Source of the DNA: an uncultured Clostridium sp.
Lineage (GTDB): Bacteria; Bacillota; Clostridia; Clostridiales; Clostridiaceae
Assembly (NCBI RefSeq): GCF_910588715.1
Contig: NZ_CAJURG010000004.1
Coordinates: forward strand, 1 to 64,000
Length of the DNA stretch: 64,000 nt
Reading direction: 5' to 3'
In this document: piece by piece, positions 1-8,569 of the stretch
Layout of the letters: the number at the start of each line of letters is the position of its first letter
Position numbering within the stretch: the first letter of the stretch is position 1
The notes under the pieces: generated by a model
What the model was told of the DNA's origin: nothing
Databases searched by the model: none
What the model saw: only the letters and a program-made list of their open reading frames with translations
Position numbers and translations under genes: made by a program

Positions 1-53
<53 letters not shown>

Positions 54-70
54 ATGTCATTTCATAATTT

Positions 71-98
71 ATTATATCAGCTTTTATATAAAATGCAA
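71..98 (-). promoter_or_regulatory. sigma-A promoter of the tRNA-Asn transcript
   Basis: On the minus strand a -35 TTGCAT (93-98) is followed by a 16-bp spacer and a perfect -10 TATAAT (71-76). Initiation would fall about 10 nt upstream of the tRNA 5' end. The transcript may continue leftwards into further RNA genes outside the window. Confidence 0.7.
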
Positions 99-215
99 CC
101 CCTTTTTTCTAATTTTTTTATTTTTTCTTTAAATTATTAATTTATACGCAATTATAATAAATATAAAATGATAAACTTAACAATTTAAATTAAGTTAATT
201 ATTTTATATTTTCAT

Positions 216-245
216 AATAAAAAACCACCTTACGGTGGTTTTTTA
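216..245 (-). terminator. intrinsic terminator of greA-lysS
   Basis: AACCACC (223-229) and GGTGGTT (234-240) form a 7-bp stem with a TTAC loop, flanked by A and T runs on both sides. It starts directly after the lysS stop codon and could act in both directions. Confidence 0.85.
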
Positions 246-1751
246 TTAGTTTTGTGGTTTCATTGTAGGGAATAATATAACGTCTCTTATTGATGCTGAA
301 TCAGTTAAGAACATTATTAATCTATCTATTCCTATTCCTAATCCACCTGTTGGTGGCATACCTGTTTCTAAGGCACTCATGAATTCTTCATCTATCATGT
401 AAGCTTCGTCATCACCAAGTTCTCTTTCTTTCTCTTGTTGAGCAAATCTTTCTCTTTGAACTATTGGATCATTTAGTTCAGAATATGCATTACATAATTC
501 TCTACCGAATACGAAGCCTTCAAATCTTTCAGTAAACATTTCATCGCCTCTCTTTTTCTTTGTAAGAGGTGAGATTTCTACTGGATAATCTATAATAAAT
601 GTTGGTTGAATCATATGCTCTTCACAGAATTCTTCATATAAAGCATTTAATACTTCACCTTTAGTTACAGTATTTAATGGTTTTGGGAATTCTAAATGCT
701 TTTCCTTAGCAATAGCTTGAGCTTCTTCATTAGAATTAATTTCTTTAAAGTCTACTCCTGCATATTCCTTAACAGCATCAACCATTGTTATTCTTCTCCA
801 TGGTGGCATAAAGTCAATTTCAGTTCCTTGGTAAGTAACTTTAGTAGTTCCATTAACCTTTTTACATACTTCTGCAACCATATTTTCAGTTAATTCCATC
901 ATATCATTATAATCAGCAAATGCTTGATATAATTCAATCATAGTAAATTCTGGATTATGTCTTACAGACATTCCTTCATTTCTAAAAGTTCTTCCTAATT
1001 CATAAACTTTTTCAAATCCAGCAACAATACATCTTTTTAAATATAATTCTGGAGCTATTCTTAAGAACATATCTAAATCTAATGTATTATGATGAGTAAT
1101 AAATGGTCTAGCAGATGCCCCACCAGCTATAGTTGCAAGCATTGGAGTTTCTACTTCTAAGAATCCTCTATTATCTAAGAACTCTCTTATACCTTTTATT
1201 ATTTGACTTCTCTTTATGAAAGTAGTCTTAACTTCTGGGTTAGTTATTATATCTACTTCTCTTTGTCTATATCTTAAATCAGGGTCTTTTAATCCATGCC
1301 ACTTTTCTGGAAGTGGTTTTAAAGACTTACATATTAACTCTAAGTTTTTAGCTTTAACAGAAATTTCTCCTGTTTTAGTTTTAAACACTTCTCCAGTACA
1401 AGTAACCCAGTCACCTAGGTCATTAGTCTTGTATTGCTTTAAAGCCTCTTCTCCAACTTCATCGATTTTTATAAATAATTGGATTTTACCATCTCTATCA
1501 TGTATATCAGAGAATACAACTTTTCCTTGGCCTCTCTTAGACATAATTCTACCTGCAACAGTAACTTCTTTACCTTCTAAAGCTTCAAAGTTATCTTTAA
1601 CTTGTTGTGAACTATGTGTTCTATTAACTTTATATACATCAAAAGGATCCTTTCCCTCTTGTTGTAATTGAACTAGCTTCTCTCTTCTTAATCTTTCTTG
1701 TTCATTGAATTGTGATTCTAGTTCTTGTATGTTCATTTCTTCAGTTGACAT
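246..1751 (-). CDS. lysS: Lysyl-tRNA synthetase, class II
   Basis: Charges tRNA-Lys with lysine in the cytoplasm. The 501-residue protein has the family's usual length and order: an N-terminal helix, an OB-fold anticodon-binding domain at about residues 60-145, and a class II catalytic core. Motif 2 (FRNEGMSVRHNPEF) is near residue 256 and motif 3 (GLGIGIDRLIMFL) near residue 470. The ATG is preceded by GGAGG at 8 nt. It lies 15 bp after greA and is read with it from the promoter at 2327-2355, as greA-lysS neighbours are in many Firmicutes. No T-box or lysine riboswitch precedes it. Confidence 0.98.
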   Translation of the reverse strand: MSTEEMNIQELESQFNEQERLRREKLVQLQQEGKDPFDVYKVNRTHSSQQVKDNFEALEGKEVTVAGRIMSKRGQGKVVFSDIHDRDGKIQLFIKIDEVGEEALKQYKTNDLGDWVTCTGEVFKTKTGEISVKAKNLELICKSLKPLPEKWHGLKDPDLRYRQREVDIITNPEVKTTFIKRSQIIKGIREFLDNRGFLEVETPMLATIAGGASARPFITHHNTLDLDMFLRIAPELYLKRCIVAGFEKVYELGRTFRNEGMSVRHNPEFTMIELYQAFADYNDMMELTENMVAEVCKKVNGTTKVTYQGTEIDFMPPWRRITMVDAVKEYAGVDFKEINSNEEAQAIAKEKHLEFPKPLNTVTKGEVLNALYEEFCEEHMIQPTFIIDYPVEISPLTKKKRGDEMFTERFEGFVFGRELCNAYSELNDPIVQRERFAQQEKERELGDDEAYMIDEEFMSALETGMPPTGGLGIGIDRLIMFLTDSASIRDVILFPTMKPQN

Positions 1752-1766
1752 TCACTATACCTCCAA

Positions 1767-2249
1767 TTAGTCTCTTCTAATTTCTAAGACTTCAAACTTA
1801 CTTATTCCACTTGGAACTGTAACTTCTACTATATCTCCAACTTTCTTTCCTATTAAAGCACTACCTACTGGTGATTCATTTGATATTTTAAAATTCATTG
1901 GATCCGCTTCTGCCGAACCAACTATTGTATATTCAACTTCTTCATCAAATTCGTAATCCATAACTTTAACTATTGATCCTACTGAAATCTTATCTTTAGG
2001 AATTTCACTTTCATCAACAACTACAGCATTTTTTAACATATTTTCTAGCTGAATTATTCTTCCTTCAGTAAAAGCTTGGTCGTTTTTAGCTTCATCATAT
2101 TCAGAGTTTTCACTTAAATCCCCATATCCTAAAGCAACTTTTATTTTTTCTGTAATTTCTTTTCTTTTTACTGTCTTTAAATATTCTAATTCCTCTTCAA
2201 GCTTTTTAACACCTTCGTAAGTCATTATAAATTTTTTTGATTGACTCAT
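1767..2249 (-). CDS. greA: Transcription elongation factor GreA
   Basis: Binds the secondary channel of RNA polymerase and stimulates cleavage of backtracked transcripts. The 160-residue length is typical. The N-terminal two-thirds of the first half is a coiled coil whose tip carries the acidic motif DLSENSEYDEA used to position metal in the polymerase active site. The C-terminal half is the FKBP-like domain (VGSIVKVMD, ISNESPVGSALIGKKVGD). The start has a good ribosome site (AAGGGGAG). First gene of the greA-lysS operon. Confidence 0.98.
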   Translation of the reverse strand: MSQSKKFIMTYEGVKKLEEELEYLKTVKRKEITEKIKVALGYGDLSENSEYDEAKNDQAFTEGRIIQLENMLKNAVVVDESEIPKDKISVGSIVKVMDYEFDEEVEYTIVGSAEADPMNFKISNESPVGSALIGKKVGDIVEVTVPSGISKFEVLEIRRD

Positions 2250-2326
2250 ATCTTTCTCCCCTTCAAAGCTTAACTGTATTCATCTATATAATACAAAAGC
2301 TTAGTAATCTTAAAATCATTTTAACT

Positions 2327-2355
2327 ATTATAAATCAGGCTATTTCATCTGTCAA
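2327..2355 (-). promoter_or_regulatory. consensus sigma-A promoter of greA-lysS
   Basis: TTGACA (2350-2355), 17-bp spacer, TATAAT (2327-2332): a perfect match to the housekeeping consensus on the minus strand, with about 70 nt of leader before the greA start. Confidence 0.85.
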
Positions 2356-2418
2356 TAAAATAACTAACTATTTTAATTCTTCTATATTATTACAATATTA
2401 ATAATAAATAATACATTT

Positions 2419-3399
2419 TTATAAATAAAAATCTTTTAATTCATTCTTATAATCTTTTAATATATTTATAACTTCTTCTGTAGAAGATAAGTTATTTACT
2501 ATATTTCTTAGTTCACTACTTTTAGGTAATCCCTTTAAATACCAAGCAGCATGTTTTCTCATTTCTCTAACAGCTTTAAATTCTCCATCATATTTAATTG
2601 CTAATTCATAATGTCTTAAGCACATATTTATTTTTTCTTCTGCACTAATAGGTAATATCTCTTCACCTTTTAGTACTCTCTCAATTTGATTAAATATCCA
2701 AGGATTTCCCATACTTCCTCTTGCTATCATTATCGCATCACAATTAGTTATTTCTTTCATTCTTAAAGCATCCTCTGGGGTAAATACATCTCCATTTCCT
2801 ATAACAGGAATTGAAACAGCTTTCTTTACTTTAGCTATTATATCCCAATCTGCCTTCCCTTCATACATTTGCTTTTTAGTTCTTCCATGAACAGCAATTG
2901 CATCTGCTCCTGAATATTCCATCATCTTAGCAAATTCTACTGCATTAATATTGTCCTCATCATAACCTTTTCTAAATTTAACTGTAACAGGCTTATTTGA
3001 AACCTTCTTTATCTCACTTACAATTTCACCAGCTAATTTAGGATTTAACATTAATGCTGAACCTTCTCCGTTTTTTGTTATCTTAGGTGCTGGACATCCC
3101 ATATTAATGTCTAAAATACATATATCATCCATTTTATTAAAATGACTTTGTACTACTTCTGCCATTACTTTAGGATCATTTCCAAAAATTTGAGCCGCTA
3201 CTGGCTTTTCCTCGTCAGCTATTCTTAGAAGAGATTGTGTGTTTTCACTTCCATAATATAATGCTTTTGCACTTACCATTTCAGTATAAACTAATCCACA
3301 ACCCATTTCCTTACATAGTCCTCTAAAAGAAATATCAGTAACTCCTGCCATAGGCGCTAAGAAAACACTTTTTTCAAAATTAAGGTTTCCTATTTTCAT
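2419..3399 (-). CDS. dusB: tRNA-dihydrouridine synthase, DusB type
   Basis: FMN-dependent enzyme that reduces uridines of tRNA to dihydrouridine. The 326-residue TIM barrel opens with FLAPMAGVTDISFR. It carries the catalytic cysteine in NMGCPAPK (Cys102), the HGRTKKQMYEGKADW segment and the FMN-phosphate loop (VIGNGDV). It starts 4 bp after coaX, and its ribosome site AAGGAGT lies at the end of coaX, so the two are probably translationally coupled. DusB lies next to lysS in Bacillus as well. Confidence 0.96.
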   Translation of the reverse strand: MKIGNLNFEKSVFLAPMAGVTDISFRGLCKEMGCGLVYTEMVSAKALYYGSENTQSLLRIADEEKPVAAQIFGNDPKVMAEVVQSHFNKMDDICILDINMGCPAPKITKNGEGSALMLNPKLAGEIVSEIKKVSNKPVTVKFRKGYDEDNINAVEFAKMMEYSGADAIAVHGRTKKQMYEGKADWDIIAKVKKAVSIPVIGNGDVFTPEDALRMKEITNCDAIMIARGSMGNPWIFNQIERVLKGEEILPISAEEKINMCLRHYELAIKYDGEFKAVREMRKHAAWYLKGLPKSSELRNIVNNLSSTEEVINILKDYKNELKDFYL

Positions 3400-3403
3400 T
3401 TAT

Positions 3404-4183
3404 TTACTCCTTATTTTTATCATATAGTATTCTTAATCCTTCTAATGTTAAACTAGAATCAACTTTATCTATTACATCTGTAGATTTTGAAATTAAATTT
3501 GCTAATCCTCCCGTTGCAATTACATAAGGGTTTTCAAATCCACTTTCAATCATTTCACTTTTTATCTTATTAACTATATACTCTACTTGCCCTATATACC
3601 CATACAATATACCAGCTTGCATACTTGAAACTGTATTTTTACATATTATACTTTTTGGTAATTCAAGTTCTACTCTTGGTAGTTTTGCTGCTCTTTCAAA
3701 TAAAGCATCTGAAGATATTCTTACACCTGGACAAATACATCCACCTAAATAATTACCACCTTCAGTAACTGCACAATATGTAGTTGCAGTACCAAAATCA
3801 ATAATTATTACATCTCTTCTATATATTTCATGAGCAGCAACGGCATTTACTATTCTATCTGCTCCAACTTCCTTTGGATTATCATATTTAATATTTATTC
3901 CAGTCTTTACACCAGGGCCTACAACTATAGGGTCTATATTAAAACTCTTTTTCATCATATTCTCTAAAGAATGCATTATATTAGGTACAACAGAAGAAAT
4001 TATTATTCCCTTAACTTCCTTTGGATTTAAATCATTTTGATTAAATAGCTGTATCATTTGTATACTATATTCATCTGAAGTCTTTTTAGAATCAGTAGAA
4101 ATTCTCCATCCTGCTATATAATCATTATCCCTATAAACTCCTATAACTATATTGGTATTCCCCACATCTACCAGTAGAATCAT
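3404..4183 (-). CDS. coaX: Type III pantothenate kinase
   Basis: Phosphorylates pantothenate in the first step of coenzyme A synthesis. ASKHA-fold motifs are visible: N-terminal DVGNTNIVIGVY (phosphate binding), GADRIVNAVAA, IIDFGTATTYCAV and GGCICPGVRIS. I place the start at the ATG at 4181-4183 because AGGTGG (4192-4197) lies 8 nt upstream. The longer reading from a GTG at 4193-4195 would begin inside the ribosome site. The result is 259 residues, normal for CoaX. Its leader contains a strong promoter followed by a hairpin (see separate entries). Confidence 0.96.
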   Translation of the reverse strand: MILLVDVGNTNIVIGVYRDNDYIAGWRISTDSKKTSDEYSIQMIQLFNQNDLNPKEVKGIIISSVVPNIMHSLENMMKKSFNIDPIVVGPGVKTGINIKYDNPKEVGADRIVNAVAAHEIYRRDVIIIDFGTATTYCAVTEGGNYLGGCICPGVRISSDALFERAAKLPRVELELPKSIICKNTVSSMQAGILYGYIGQVEYIVNKIKSEMIESGFENPYVIATGGLANLISKSTDVIDKVDSSLTLEGLRILYDKNKE

Positions 4184-4207
4184 AAACCGCACCACCTTAA
4201 CATAATT

Positions 4208-4229
4208 AAAGCAGCCCTAAAGCTGCTTT
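4208..4229 (-). terminator. hairpin in the coaX leader (attenuator or fhs terminator)
   Basis: AAAGCAGC (4208-4215) and GCTGCTTT (4222-4229) form an 8-bp stem with a 6-nt loop. The U-run after it on the minus strand is weak (TTTAATTAT). It lies between the coaX promoter (4266-4293) and the coaX ribosome site, so it must be transcribed as part of the coaX leader. It may also end the fhs message. Confidence 0.55.
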
Positions 4230-4265
4230 TATCGTAATATTAAACAATAATTAAAACTTAATTTA

Positions 4266-4293
4266 ATTTTAACAATTACATACTATTTGTCAA
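4266..4293 (-). promoter_or_regulatory. sigma-A promoter of coaX-dusB
   Basis: TTGACA (4288-4293), 16-bp spacer, TAAAAT (4266-4271) on the minus strand, located between the fhs stop codon and the hairpin at 4208-4229. Predicted leader of about 75 nt. Confidence 0.7.
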
Positions 4294-4312
4294 GTGTTGT
4301 AAATTTTAAAAA

Positions 4313-5983
4313 TTAAAATAGCCCTATAATTTCTCCATTTTCTAAAATATCCATTCTATTAGCTGCTGGAACCTTTGGTAAACCTGGCATTGTCATTATA
4401 TCTCCAGTTAAAACTACTATAAATCCTGCTCCATTTGATACCCTAACTTCCTTAACTGTTATATCAAAATTTTCAGGTCTTCCTAATAATGTTGGATTAT
4501 CAGATAACGAATATTGAGTTTTAGCCATACAAATAGGTAACTTATCTAATTCAAATTTTTCAAGCTCAGCAATTTGTCTATTAGCTGCTGGTGTATATAC
4601 AACATCTCTTGCTCCATATATTTCTCTAGCAATAGTTAAAATTTTGTCCTTTACTGAATTATTTTCATCATATAATACTTTAAAATTAGATTGTTCATTA
4701 TCTAATACTTCATTTACTATATTAGCTAACTCTAATCCACCTTCTCCACCTTTGGCCCAAACATCACTTAAAGCTACTCTTACATTTAACTTTTCACAGA
4801 AATCTTTAATAAACTGTATTTCTTCTTCAGAATCTGTTACGAACTTATTAATAGCAACTACAACTGGAACGTTATACTTCTTCATATTTTCTATTTGTTT
4901 TTCTAAATTAACAATTCCCCTAGCTAATGCTTCAACATTTGGAATATTTAATTCTTCTTTTTTAACTCCTCCATGATGCTTTAAAGCTCTCATAGTAGCA
5001 ACAACAACTATACAGTTTGGATTTAAATCACCATATCTACACTTTATATCTAAGAATTTTTCAGCTCCTAAGTCAGCTCCAAAACCACCTTCAGTAACAA
5101 CAACTTCACCTAGTTTTAATGCCATCTTTGTTGCAACTATAGAATTACAACCATGTGCAATATTAGCAAATGGTCCACCATGAATTATTGCTGGTGTATT
5201 TTCTAAAGTTTGAACTAAATTAGGTTTAACAGAATCTTTCATTAATAAAGCCATTGCACCTTGAACTTCTAATTGCTTTGCGTATACAGGATTTCCATCT
5301 AAATCATATGCAATTAATATATTTCCCATTCTCTCTTTTAAGTCTGATAAACTTGTAGCTAAACAAAGAATAGCCATTATTTCTGAAGCAACAGTTATCA
5401 TAAATCCATCTTCTCTTAAGAATCCATTAACCTTTCCACCCATTCCTACAACTATGTTTCTTAAAGCTCTGTCATTCATATCCATTACTCTTTTAAATAT
5501 AATTCTTCTTGAATCAATTCTAAGAACATTTCCTTGATGGATATGGTTATCTATAGCAGCACATAATAAATTATTCGCAGTAGTAATAGCATGCATATCT
5601 CCTGTAAAATGTAAGTTTATATCTTCCATAGGTACAACTTGTGAATAACCACCACCAGCTGCACCTCCCTTCACTCCAAAAACTGGTCCTAAAGATGGTT
5701 CTCTTAAAGCTATTATTGCTTTCTTTCCAGTTTTACATAAAGCTTGCCCTAGGCCTACCGTAACAGTTGATTTTCCTTCTCCAGCTGGGGTAGGATTTAT
5801 TGCAGTAACAAGAACTAATTTCCCATCTTCTTTATTCTTGTTTTTATCTAATACATCTAATGAAATCTTACATTTATACTTTCCATAAAGCTCTATGTCA
5901 TCCTCATTTAAATTTAACTTTTCCGCAATTTTTACTATAGGTTCCATTTTTGCTTCTTGTGCTATTTGAATATCACTTTTCAT
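4313..5983 (-). CDS. fhs: Formate--tetrahydrofolate ligase
   Basis: ATP-dependent formation of 10-formyltetrahydrofolate from formate, a one-carbon entry point in anaerobes and the methyl branch of the Wood-Ljungdahl pathway. The 556-residue protein has the P-loop TPAGEGKSTVTVGLGQ near residue 65, the conserved EPSLGPVFGVKGGAAGGGY block and the FANIAHGCNS segment. The ribosome site AAGGAG precedes the ATG. It stands alone between ftsH and coaX, a position where Bacillus has no fhs, so it is a clostridial insertion into an otherwise shared gene order. Confidence 0.98.
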   Translation of the reverse strand: MKSDIQIAQEAKMEPIVKIAEKLNLNEDDIELYGKYKCKISLDVLDKNKNKEDGKLVLVTAINPTPAGEGKSTVTVGLGQALCKTGKKAIIALREPSLGPVFGVKGGAAGGGYSQVVPMEDINLHFTGDMHAITTANNLLCAAIDNHIHQGNVLRIDSRRIIFKRVMDMNDRALRNIVVGMGGKVNGFLREDGFMITVASEIMAILCLATSLSDLKERMGNILIAYDLDGNPVYAKQLEVQGAMALLMKDSVKPNLVQTLENTPAIIHGGPFANIAHGCNSIVATKMALKLGEVVVTEGGFGADLGAEKFLDIKCRYGDLNPNCIVVVATMRALKHHGGVKKEELNIPNVEALARGIVNLEKQIENMKKYNVPVVVAINKFVTDSEEEIQFIKDFCEKLNVRVALSDVWAKGGEGGLELANIVNEVLDNEQSNFKVLYDENNSVKDKILTIAREIYGARDVVYTPAANRQIAELEKFELDKLPICMAKTQYSLSDNPTLLGRPENFDITVKEVRVSNGAGFIVVLTGDIMTMPGLPKVPAANRMDILENGEIIGLF

Positions 5984-6062
5984 AAAATACTCTCCTTAAA
6001 TCTTTCAAATTTTAAATATAGTTAAATTATATCATTGTAAATTTTATTTTAAAACACCAAAT

Positions 6063-6096
6063 CGAATATTTTTATTAATTATATTAATAAAATTCG
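6063..6096. repeat. imperfect inverted repeat upstream of fhs
   Basis: CGAATATTTTTATTAAT and ATTAATAAAATTCG face each other around a 3-nt centre, about 80 bp upstream of the fhs start. The repeat could be an operator or only a hairpin in very AT-rich DNA. I see no tetrahydrofolate-riboswitch sequence here. Confidence 0.4.
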
Positions 6097-6148
6097 TATT
6101 TATACCTATATTATCAACTTTTTTTATATAAAATTTCGTATTATATTA

Positions 6149-6175
6149 AAAAAGTAGCCTCTCGGCTACTTTTTT
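6149..6175 (-). terminator. intrinsic terminator of ftsH
   Basis: AGTAGCC and GGCTACT around TCTC form a strong stem bounded by A and T runs, immediately after the ftsH stop codon. On the minus strand it is followed by TTTTTTA. Confidence 0.85.
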
Positions 6176-7976
6176 AATTTGCATCAAATATCATTTCAAA
6201 TTCTTTACCATCTATTTTTTCTTTATCTAACAGTTCTTTTGCTACTGCATGAAGTTTATTTATATTTTTCTTTAAAAGATCTTCTGCTCTCTCATATGAT
6301 ACTTCAATAAACTTTTTAACTTCCCTATCTATTTCAGCACCAATTTCTTCACTAAAGTTTCTTCCTCTACCAAGATCTCTACCTAAAAACACTTCATTAT
6401 TATCAGCACCATATGAAATAGTTCCAATCTTATCACTCATTCCATATTCCATTACCATAGCTCTAGCTATTGAACTTGCTCTATCAATATCATTTTTAGC
6501 CCCTGTACTTATATCTCCTAAGATTAGCTTTTCAGCAACTCTTCCGCCTAAAAGTCCTACCATTTCATCTTGTAATTTTTCTTTAGATGTATATGCTCTA
6601 TCTTCTGTTGGTAAATGCATAGTATAACCACCAGCCATACCTCTTGGTATAATACTTATTTCATGGACTGGATCAGAATGCTTAAGACATTTCATTACTA
6701 CTGCATGACCTGCTTCATGATAAGCAGTAAGTTTTCTATCATGTTCACTAATAGTTCTACTTTTCTTTTCTGGTCCTGCAATAACTCTAGTTATTGCTTC
6801 TTCAAATTCTTCCATTCCTATAGCCTTTTTATTTTTTCTAACAGCTAAAAGTGCAGCTTCATTTGCTAAATTTTCTAAATCTGCTCCACTAAATCCAGGA
6901 GTCCTTTTAGCTAAAACTTCTAAACTTACATCAACAGCTAAAGGTTTCTTATGTGTATGAACTTGTAATACAGCTTCTCTTCCTTTTCTGTCTGGTCTTT
7001 GAACAACTATTTGTCTATCAAATCTACCTGGTCTTAATAACGCTGGGTCAAGTATATCTGGTCTATTTGTAGCAGCTATCATTATTATACCTTCATTTGC
7101 TCCAAATCCATCCATCTCAACTAACAATTGATTAAGTGTTTGCTCTCTTTCATCATGACCACCGCCAAGTCCAGCACCTCTTTGTCTACCAACAGCATCA
7201 ATTTCATCTATAAATATTAAAGCTGGTGAATTTTTCTTTGCTTGCTCAAATAAATCTCTAACTCTTGATGCTCCAACACCAACAAACATTTCAACAAAAT
7301 CCGAACCTGAAATACTAAAAAATGGCACACCCGCTTCTCCAGCAATAGCCTTTGCAAGTAATGTTTTACCTGTCCCTGGAGGACCTACTAATAAAACACC
7401 TTTTGGTATTCTAGCACCCATTTCAGTATATCTAGACGGTGCCTTTAAGAAATCAACAATTTCCTCTAATTCTGCCTTTTCCTCATCAGCTCCAGCTACA
7501 TCATCAAAAGTTACTCTTTTTGCATCTGGAGACATCATCTTAGCCCTGCTTTTTCCAAAGTTCATTACTCCTTTTCCACTACCTCCACCTTGTGATTGTT
7601 GTGTAAAGAAAAATATAAATACTAAAAATAATAATATTATTAAAACACTAGGTATCACACTAAGCCATACACTATTATTAGATGGTGCGACATATTCTAT
7701 CTTAACATCATTTTTTGCATATTGACTATTTAACATTTCCACCATAGAATCTGGTGCATATACTGTAAAGTTCTTATCATCTCTTGTTTGTCCTGTTACA
7801 ATCATTTTATCAGGGTCTACTTTAATGCTTTCAATTTCGTTATTTATCCATTTTTGTTGGAAGTCACTAAATACTATTCTATCAGAACTACTTTCCCCCT
7901 TTAAAAGGAATGATGCAGCAAAAAATAATAATATTATAGCTATTATCCATACAGTAGCACTTGAATACTTTTTCAT
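6174..7976 (-). CDS. ftsH: ATP-dependent zinc metalloprotease FtsH
   Basis: Membrane-anchored AAA+ protease that degrades membrane and regulatory proteins. The 600 residues have two transmembrane helices (about 8-25 and 103-125) around a small extracytoplasmic domain. An AAA module follows with Walker A GPPGTGKT (198-205), Walker B IFIDEID and the second region of homology. The zinc site HEAGH is at 420-424. The ribosome site is AAGGGGGG. It follows hpt by 50 bp and closes the tilS-hpt-ftsH group, the same order as in Bacillus. Confidence 0.98.
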   Translation of the reverse strand: MKKYSSATVWIIAIILLFFAASFLLKGESSSDRIVFSDFQQKWINNEIESIKVDPDKMIVTGQTRDDKNFTVYAPDSMVEMLNSQYAKNDVKIEYVAPSNNSVWLSVIPSVLIILLFLVFIFFFTQQSQGGGSGKGVMNFGKSRAKMMSPDAKRVTFDDVAGADEEKAELEEIVDFLKAPSRYTEMGARIPKGVLLVGPPGTGKTLLAKAIAGEAGVPFFSISGSDFVEMFVGVGASRVRDLFEQAKKNSPALIFIDEIDAVGRQRGAGLGGGHDEREQTLNQLLVEMDGFGANEGIIMIAATNRPDILDPALLRPGRFDRQIVVQRPDRKGREAVLQVHTHKKPLAVDVSLEVLAKRTPGFSGADLENLANEAALLAVRKNKKAIGMEEFEEAITRVIAGPEKKSRTISEHDRKLTAYHEAGHAVVMKCLKHSDPVHEISIIPRGMAGGYTMHLPTEDRAYTSKEKLQDEMVGLLGGRVAEKLILGDISTGAKNDIDRASSIARAMVMEYGMSDKIGTISYGADNNEVFLGRDLGRGRNFSEEIGAEIDREVKKFIEVSYERAEDLLKKNINKLHAVAKELLDKEKIDGKEFEMIFDAN

Positions 7977-8025
7977 TCAAGGCCCCCCTTTCTTTATATA
8001 TTTATTTTAAAAATATTAATTAAAA

Positions 8026-8565
8026 TTACTTTTCATAAACTTCTCTTTTTAATATACCTACAAAAGGTAAATTTCTATACTTTTCAGCATAATCAAGTCC
8101 ATATCCAACTATAAATTCATCTGGAGCTTCAAATCCAATATATTTGCAGTTTATATCCACTCTTCTTCTAGAAGGTTTAGTTAATAATGATACTATTTCA
8201 ACAGAATTAGCATTTCTAGCCATTAAGTATTTTAATAAATAATCTAATGTAACTCCACTATCCACAATATCTTCTACTATAATTATATCCTTACCCGAAA
8301 TTTCATGATCTAAATCCTTAAGAATTCTAACCACACCTGTAGTTTCTGAAGATGTACCATAGCTAGATACTGCCATAAAGTCAATTTCACACGGTATTGA
8401 TATATTTTTAATTAGTTCTGCTGCAAAAATTACAGAACCCTTTAAAACTCCAACAACTAATAAATTCTTTCCCTTATAGTCTTCACTAATTCTTGTTGCC
8501 AATTCCTTTATTTTATTATTAATAACTTCCTCACTAAATAATACTTCCTTTATATCTTGTAACAT
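8026..8565 (-). CDS. hpt: Hypoxanthine phosphoribosyltransferase
   Basis: Salvages hypoxanthine (and guanine) to nucleoside monophosphates using PRPP. The 179-residue protein has the type I phosphoribosyltransferase PRPP motif IIIVEDIVDSGVTL near residue 95 and the purine-binding end YKNLPF-like segment (KYRNLPFVGIL) with GFEAPDEFIVGYGLDY. The gene begins 4 bp after the tilS stop codon with a ribosome site inside tilS, a conserved coupling in Firmicutes. Confidence 0.97.
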   Translation of the reverse strand: MLQDIKEVLFSEEVINNKIKELATRISEDYKGKNLLVVGVLKGSVIFAAELIKNISIPCEIDFMAVSSYGTSSETTGVVRILKDLDHEISGKDIIIVEDIVDSGVTLDYLLKYLMARNANSVEIVSLLTKPSRRRVDINCKYIGFEAPDEFIVGYGLDYAEKYRNLPFVGILKREVYEK

Positions 8566-8569
8566 AATC

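Noticed and set aside
4644..4976. Plus-strand frame of 110 codons opposite fhs
   Set aside because: It lies fully within a well-conserved minus-strand enzyme gene, lacks a ribosome site and has hydrophobic, Ser/Thr-rich composition typical of antisense frames.
5984..6148. Tetrahydrofolate riboswitch upstream of fhs
   Set aside because: The region is AT-rich and lacks the conserved aptamer segments; only a simple inverted repeat is present.
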